The notes under the pieces: generated by a model | What the model saw: the letters and a program-made list of their open reading frames with translations, nothing else | The model's database searches: none | What the model was told of the DNA's origin: nothing | Source of the DNA: Gammaproteobacteria bacterium | GTDB taxonomy: Bacteria; Pseudomonadota; Gammaproteobacteria; UBA9214 | Direction of reading: 5' to 3' | NCBI GenBank assembly: GCA_029859555.1 | Contig: JAOUCV010000095.1 | Location: 1-7,562, forward strand | Length of the DNA: 7,562 nt | Program-made: the position numbers and the translations under genes | Shown: positions 3,981-7,562 of the stretch, one piece after another | How the letters are laid out: every line of letters begins with the position of its first letter | Position numbering within the stretch: position 1 is the first letter of the stretch

Positions 3981-6900
3981 ATGAGGTTATTTCACCTGCC
4001 TGTCTGGTTGTTCGCACTGTGTGCCTGCTGGTTGCCGCTGTCTCCGTCCTTGTCTGCTGACAAGGACGGGGAGATAGTTACAGGCCCTGCACTGGTTACC
4101 CGCGCGACCCTTGAGAGCCGCCTCGAGGAAGTAGAGTCATCGACCAAGCTGGATGAAGAGGCTCGTGCATCCCTGGTAGAGTCAATCAACAAGGCGCTGG
4201 GTAATCTTGAGGCTATCAAAGCCAGCGAGGCCAATACCGAAAGCTATGAGCAGGCAAGAAAAGCCGCGCCGGAGCAGGCTGCTGCAATCAGGAAACAGCT
4301 GGAAGCAGACGATCGAGACGATGCTGATGTCTCTGTAGCGGCTACTGCAGATTCCTCGTTTGATCTGATTGAGGCCGAGCTGCTGCAGGAGAAGGCTAAC
4401 CTGGCCGCTGTCCAGGCGAAGCTGTCCGACCTGCAGGCACAGCTGGATATCAGCAACAGCCGTCCGTTTGTCGTGCAACAACAATTACTGCAGGCGAAAC
4501 AGGACAAGGAGGTGCTTGAAGAAAAGTTCAAGCAGCAGGAAACAGCGGGCAAGGCTTCAGCTGCAGGGGACGTTAATCGCTGGTTGCTCACTACTCGAAT
4601 AGCGGCATTGCGCAGCGAAATCAGCATGCTGGATCAGGAGTTGCTGAGTATGCCGATGCGTGTCGGCTTGCTTGAAGCGCAGCGGGACCGGACAGCGCGC
4701 ACTGTTAAACGTGTCGCATCGCGGGTCAGAATACTTGAACAATTGTCCAGTGACCAGGGACATGTTGAAGCCCAGCAGGCCAGGCAAGAAGCTACTGCTG
4801 CCGTTTACGAGTCCGCTGGAAAACATTCTTTGGTGCAGGAGCTGGCAGAAAAAAATGCCGAGCTCACCAGCGAGCTTGCGAATATTGCCGATAGTCTCCG
4901 CAAGGTCAGCACCAGCGATGAATCTATCGACAAGGAAGCGGCCCGGATCGAGGGGTATTTTCGCGCCGCAAAGGAACGACTCGCGATTGCCGGGTTAAGC
5001 GAGATACTTGGTGAGGTGCTGCGGGAACAGCGCCAGATACTGCCAAATGTACCCAAATTACACAAGCATATCAGCACGCTCGAGGATGAAAATGCGCAGT
5101 CAGCACTGCGCCAGATGCGGCATAGCCAGGAACACAAAAACCTGCTTGATATGGATGATTATGTCGAAGCCAGTACGGCAGAACTGGAAGCGCTGGAAGC
5201 AACAGAGATTGCTGCTGATATCAGGCAACTGGCAATAGCACGCAAACAGTTGCTTGGTAAGGCAGTTGACCTGGATAAATCCTTTTCGCGCTCACTTGAA
5301 GAGCTTGCTACCAGTTACCGGCGCTTGCTGAAAACCACGCTCGACTATGATGATTTCCTTGCAGAGAATCTGTTATGGATTCGCAGTGCGCCGATGCCGG
5401 ACCTGGCAGCACTGAAGGCCATTCCGGGGCAGCTGGCAATGTTGGTTTCTCCCGCACGCTGGCTGGAAGTGTTGCCTGCACTGCCAGCCGGTTTTGTTGC
5501 TTCTCCTCTCGCCGTTATGCTGCTGCTTGTGTTCGGCTTTCTGTGGTTGCGAGCGCAACGCTTTCAGGCGTTGCTGCGGGCGGATGCCATGAAAGTCGGC
5601 AAGCCTTCACTTGACCGGTTTGCCTACACCATGCAGGCGCTCTGGATGACGCTGTTACTGGCATTGCCATGGCCGCTGCTGCTCTGGACGATGGGCTGGG
5701 CGCTGGGCGCTTTGCCGGACGAGCAACAGTTTCCGAAGCTGGTATCGAAGGCATTGTTGACAGTGGCGCCGGCATTTTTCTATGTGCAGTTCTACAGTAA
5801 ACTGTGCATCTCCGAAGGGGTCGCTGCAAAACATTTCCGCTGGCCAGACCCGCTGCCGCAGCGGCTGTGCCGGCAATTTTCATTTCTGAAAATCACCTTC
5901 CTGCCAGCAGTTTTTATTACCGTCATGGTTATCTATGATGAGCAAAAGGCTTTTCATGGCGGGCTGGAACGAATAGTTATGGTTGTTGCCCTGTGTCTGC
6001 TGGCGGTTTTCTTTTACCGGCTGATTAAATTACTGATAGAACAGTCGATCGGGAACCTCGCAAGGCTGCGATACCTGTGGCTGGTATTTACCGTGGTGAC
6101 GCCGCTGTCACTGGCGATACTGGCATTTTCAGGATACTTCTATACGGCGGGTACGCTCGGGTCGAGCCTGGTGCAAACATTGTGGTTTGTGTTTGGACTG
6201 GTAGTGCTGCACCAGGTTGTGGTGCGCTGGTTATTGCTGGTGCAGCGCCGACTGGCGTTGAAGGCCATCCGGGACCGCATGCATGCGGTGCGCGAAGAAA
6301 AGACAGAAGTAGATTCGGAAATGGAAGGTATGCCGGTGCAGGAGGACGAGCCGGAGATCGACCTGGTTGCCATGAGTGAGGAAAGCCGCAAGCTGTTGAA
6401 TACCATACTTGTGATTGTCGGTATTGTCGGTTTCTGGCTCATCTGGTCGGAAGTGCTGCCTGCCTTTAATATACTGAATGATGTGACGCTCTGGCATCAC
6501 GCGGTAACGGTTGCCGGTGAAGCAGCCATGGCGCCGATAACGCTGGCGGACCTTGGCCTTGCAATGCTCATTGCGGTGGCGACGTTCGTTGCCATGAAAC
6601 GTTTTCCGGCCTTGCTGGAGATACTGCTGCTGCAGCGTGTCAGGATGACGGCAGGCAGCCGCTACACAATTACCACGCTGACGACATACGTGATTGTCGG
6701 TGTCGGCGTGGTGGTGTTTTTCAAAGTGATTGGTACCGACTGGTCAAAGGTGCAGTGGCTGCTTGCTGCGCTGAGCGTTGGTATCGGTTTCGGTCTGCAG
6801 GAAATCGTCGCAAACTTTATCAGCGGCATCATTATTCTGTTTGAGCGTCCCATCAGGGTAGGCGATGTTGTCACCGTTGGTGGCGCGGATGGCGTGGTGA

Positions 6901-7364
6901 CCCGCATTCAGATTCGTGCAACCACTATTCGCACCTGGGACCGGCAGGAATTGCTGGTGCCGAACAAGGAATTTATTACCGGTCGTTTGTTGAACTGGTC
7001 ATTGTCCGACCAGACAACGCGCATCAAGGTTCCGGTAGGTGTTGCCTATGGCAGTGATGTAGAGAAAGCCATGCTGCTGATGGACGAGGCTGCGGCTGAA
7101 AATACCAATGTTCTGAAGGAGCCGTCACCCTCGATATTATTTGAGGCCTTCGGTGATAACACTCTCAATCTTGTATTGCGCTGCTTTGTCGGGGCGCAGG
7201 ATGTGCGCATGACCACGCTGACCCAGTTGCACCAGACGATCAACAAGCGTTTCAACGAAGCCGGCATTACCATTGCCTTCCCGCAGCGCGATGTACATCT
7301 GGATACCCTGAAGCCGCTGGAAGTTCGTATTTCCAGGGACCAGGGCCAGCGTATGGAAACCTGA
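3981..7364 (+). CDS. mscK: MscK/MscM-type large mechanosensitive channel
   Basis: The product has 1,127 residues, close to E. coli MscK (1,120) and MscM. It releases solutes from the cytoplasm when membrane tension rises after hypo-osmotic shock. A signal peptide (cleavage probably after SLSA, residue 26) leads into a periplasmic coiled-coil region (about 27-490, rich in Glu, Gln, Ala and Leu). Eleven hydrophobic segments follow, near 505-527, 553-575, 585-603, 633-653, 665-686, 697-724, 731-755, 805-828, 855-877, 897-917 and 924-954, with an acidic loop at about 767-804. The last is the pore helix (LSVGIGFGLQEIVANF, 931-946), followed by FERPIRVGD (954-962) and the cytoplasmic vestibule with VPNKEFITGRLLNWSLSD. 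An in-frame TGA at 3975 makes ATG 3981 the first possible start; no Shine-Dalgarno is visible, so coupling to the DUF481 gene is likely. The family is certain; choosing mscK over the paralogue mscM is not. Confidence 0.93.
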   Translation: MRLFHLPVWLFALCACWLPLSPSLSADKDGEIVTGPALVTRATLESRLEEVESSTKLDEEARASLVESINKALGNLEAIKASEANTESYEQARKAAPEQAAAIRKQLEADDRDDADVSVAATADSSFDLIEAELLQEKANLAAVQAKLSDLQAQLDISNSRPFVVQQQLLQAKQDKEVLEEKFKQQETAGKASAAGDVNRWLLTTRIAALRSEISMLDQELLSMPMRVGLLEAQRDRTARTVKRVASRVRILEQLSSDQGHVEAQQARQEATAAVYESAGKHSLVQELAEKNAELTSELANIADSLRKVSTSDESIDKEAARIEGYFRAAKERLAIAGLSEILGEVLREQRQILPNVPKLHKHISTLEDENAQSALRQMRHSQEHKNLLDMDDYVEASTAELEALEATEIAADIRQLAIARKQLLGKAVDLDKSFSRSLEELATSYRRLLKTTLDYDDFLAENLLWIRSAPMPDLAALKAIPGQLAMLVSPARWLEVLPALPAGFVASPLAVMLLLVFGFLWLRAQRFQALLRADAMKVGKPSLDRFAYTMQALWMTLLLALPWPLLLWTMGWALGALPDEQQFPKLVSKALLTVAPAFFYVQFYSKLCISEGVAAKHFRWPDPLPQRLCRQFSFLKITFLPAVFITVMVIYDEQKAFHGGLERIVMVVALCLLAVFFYRLIKLLIEQSIGNLARLRYLWLVFTVVTPLSLAILAFSGYFYTAGTLGSSLVQTLWFVFGLVVLHQVVVRWLLLVQRRLALKAIRDRMHAVREEKTEVDSEMEGMPVQEDEPEIDLVAMSEESRKLLNTILVIVGIVGFWLIWSEVLPAFNILNDVTLWHHAVTVAGEAAMAPITLADLGLAMLIAVATFVAMKRFPALLEILLLQRVRMTAGSRYTITTLTTYVIVGVGVVVFFKVIGTDWSKVQWLLAALSVGIGFGLQEIVANFISGIIILFERPIRVGDVVTVGGADGVVTRIQIRATTIRTWDRQELLVPNKEFITGRLLNWSLSDQTTRIKVPVGVAYGSDVEKAMLLMDEAAAENTNVLKEPSPSILFEAFGDNTLNLVLRCFVGAQDVRMTTLTQLHQTINKRFNEAGITIAFPQRDVHLDTLKPLEVRISRDQGQRMET
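4037..4078. repeat. Strong inverted repeat inside the channel's signal-peptide codons
   Basis: GTCCTTGTC (4046-4054) and GACAAGGAC (4059-4067) form a perfect 9-bp stem with a TGCT loop. After a two-base bulge (4068-4069) the stem continues with TCTCC (4041-4045) and GGAGA (4070-4074), then four weaker pairs including two G-U. It covers about codons 19-33 of the channel gene. No T-run follows, so it is not an intrinsic terminator. It could fold in the mRNA just behind the start codon. Confidence 0.75.
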
Positions 7365-7403
7365 GGATGTACGCTAAACGATTCTGCCGACGATTTCTGC
7401 AGG

Positions 7404-7433
7404 CTGTCATGCTGCGGTTGGCTCTGGCATAAT
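7404..7433 (+). promoter_or_regulatory. Promoter with extended -10, ahead of the lipoprotein gene
   Basis: CTGTCA (7404-7409, four of six to consensus) is followed after 18 bp by CATAAT (7428-7433, five of six), with a TG at 7425-7426 forming an extended -10. Transcription would start near 7440, about 30 bp before the ATG at 7471. This indicates that the next gene is transcribed separately from the channel. No terminator with a T-run is visible between the channel stop and this promoter. Confidence 0.5.
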
Positions 7434-7440
7434 TACGCCA
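7425..7440. promoter_or_regulatory. 16-bp palindrome over the -10 box, possible operator
   Basis: TGGCATAATTACGCCA reads almost the same on both strands: TGGC and GCCA arms with TAATTA in the centre, and only one mismatched base pair. It covers the whole candidate -10 box and reaches the presumed transcription start, a position where a bound regulator would repress. No cognate regulator is known to me. The AT-rich centre could partly arise from the -10 box itself. Confidence 0.4.
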
Positions 7441-7459
7441 TTATTTTGAACACTTCAGT

Positions 7460-7463
7460 GGAG
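7460..7463 (+). promoter_or_regulatory. Ribosome binding site of the lipoprotein gene
   Basis: GGAG lies 7 bp before ATG 7471. The other in-frame ATG at 7465 is only 1 bp away, so 7471 is the likely start. Confidence 0.6.
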
Positions 7464-7470
7464 TATGAGC

Positions 7471-7562
7471 ATGTCAGTATTCAAGACCCTTGTTTATTGC
7501 ACTAATCGCAGCCAGTCTGTTCACGGCCTGTAATCGTGTCGAGAAACGCACTTACAAGAGCC
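7471..7562 (+). CDS. Putative lipoprotein, N-terminal part, apparently frameshifted and cut by the window edge
   Basis: The ATG at 7471, with GGAG 7 bp upstream, begins MSVFKTL, a normal positively charged start of a signal peptide. In this frame translation ends at TAA 7531-7533 after 20 codons. In the frame one base further on, the DNA reads FIALIAASLFTACNRVEKRTYKS: a hydrophobic core, the lipobox LFTAC with Cys codon 7529-7531, and a hydrophilic mature part open to the edge. The second frame has no ATG or GTG start; only TTG at 7490 is available, and it would give a signal peptide without positive charges and without a ribosome site. The simplest reading is one lipoprotein gene with a small indel near 7489-7495, where loss of one base or gain of two restores the frame. 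Whether this is a real mutation or a sequencing error cannot be told here. A cell-envelope location is inferred from the lipobox. Confidence 0.55.

Noticed and set aside
5515..5883. 122-codon minus-strand frame within the channel gene
   Set aside because: Its Ala/Arg/Ser-rich content is what the antisense of Leu/Ala-rich membrane segments gives; no support for expression.
7365..7424. Terminator after the channel gene
   Set aside because: No stem followed by a T-run is present; termination may be Rho-dependent or transcription may read into the next gene.

Overview
The window looks like chromosomal DNA of a Gram-negative bacterium, most likely a gammaproteobacterium. Pointers are two exported envelope proteins with type I signal peptides, a DUF481 beta-barrel ending in aromatic Trp, a giant MscK/MscM-type channel of about 1,130 residues with a periplasmic coiled-coil domain, a lipobox, and Shine-Dalgarno-type ribosome sites. 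Base composition is a little above half G+C by eye and looks even along the window. I see no mobile element, CRISPR array, tRNA or rRNA.

Left part (1-1818), read on the minus strand. A TetR/NemR-like repressor (1178-1783) precedes a peroxiredoxin-like thiol protein (460-1125) by 52 bp, followed by a 266-bp spacer with GC-rich hairpins and then the first 64 codons of an exported, probably outer-membrane protein that runs off the left edge. The repressor carries the Cys and Lys that align with the redox-sensing pair of E. coli NemR. An operator-like palindrome lies in its own promoter and a second palindrome lies just ahead of the peroxiredoxin gene. The inference is a small autoregulated module responding to reactive electrophiles or oxidants.

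Right part (2063-7562), read on the plus strand. A PlsC-type lysophospholipid acyltransferase starts at TTG and diverges from the repressor. It is followed by a DUF481 outer-membrane protein, then 20 bp later by the MscK/MscM-type mechanosensitive channel. The last two probably form an operon; with the acyltransferase the theme is envelope composition and osmotic protection. After the channel comes a promoter with an extended -10 lying inside a 16-bp palindrome, then the start of a small lipoprotein gene whose good start codon and lipobox are in different frames, pointing to a frameshift or sequencing indel.

Most of the window is ordinary housekeeping and envelope gene content. I find no clear sign of an undescribed multi-gene system. 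The best leads are the NemR-like redox switch next to a CxxC peroxiredoxin, a strong inverted repeat inside the signal-peptide codons of the channel gene (which makes both strands encode the same ten-residue peptide), and the broken lipoprotein start.
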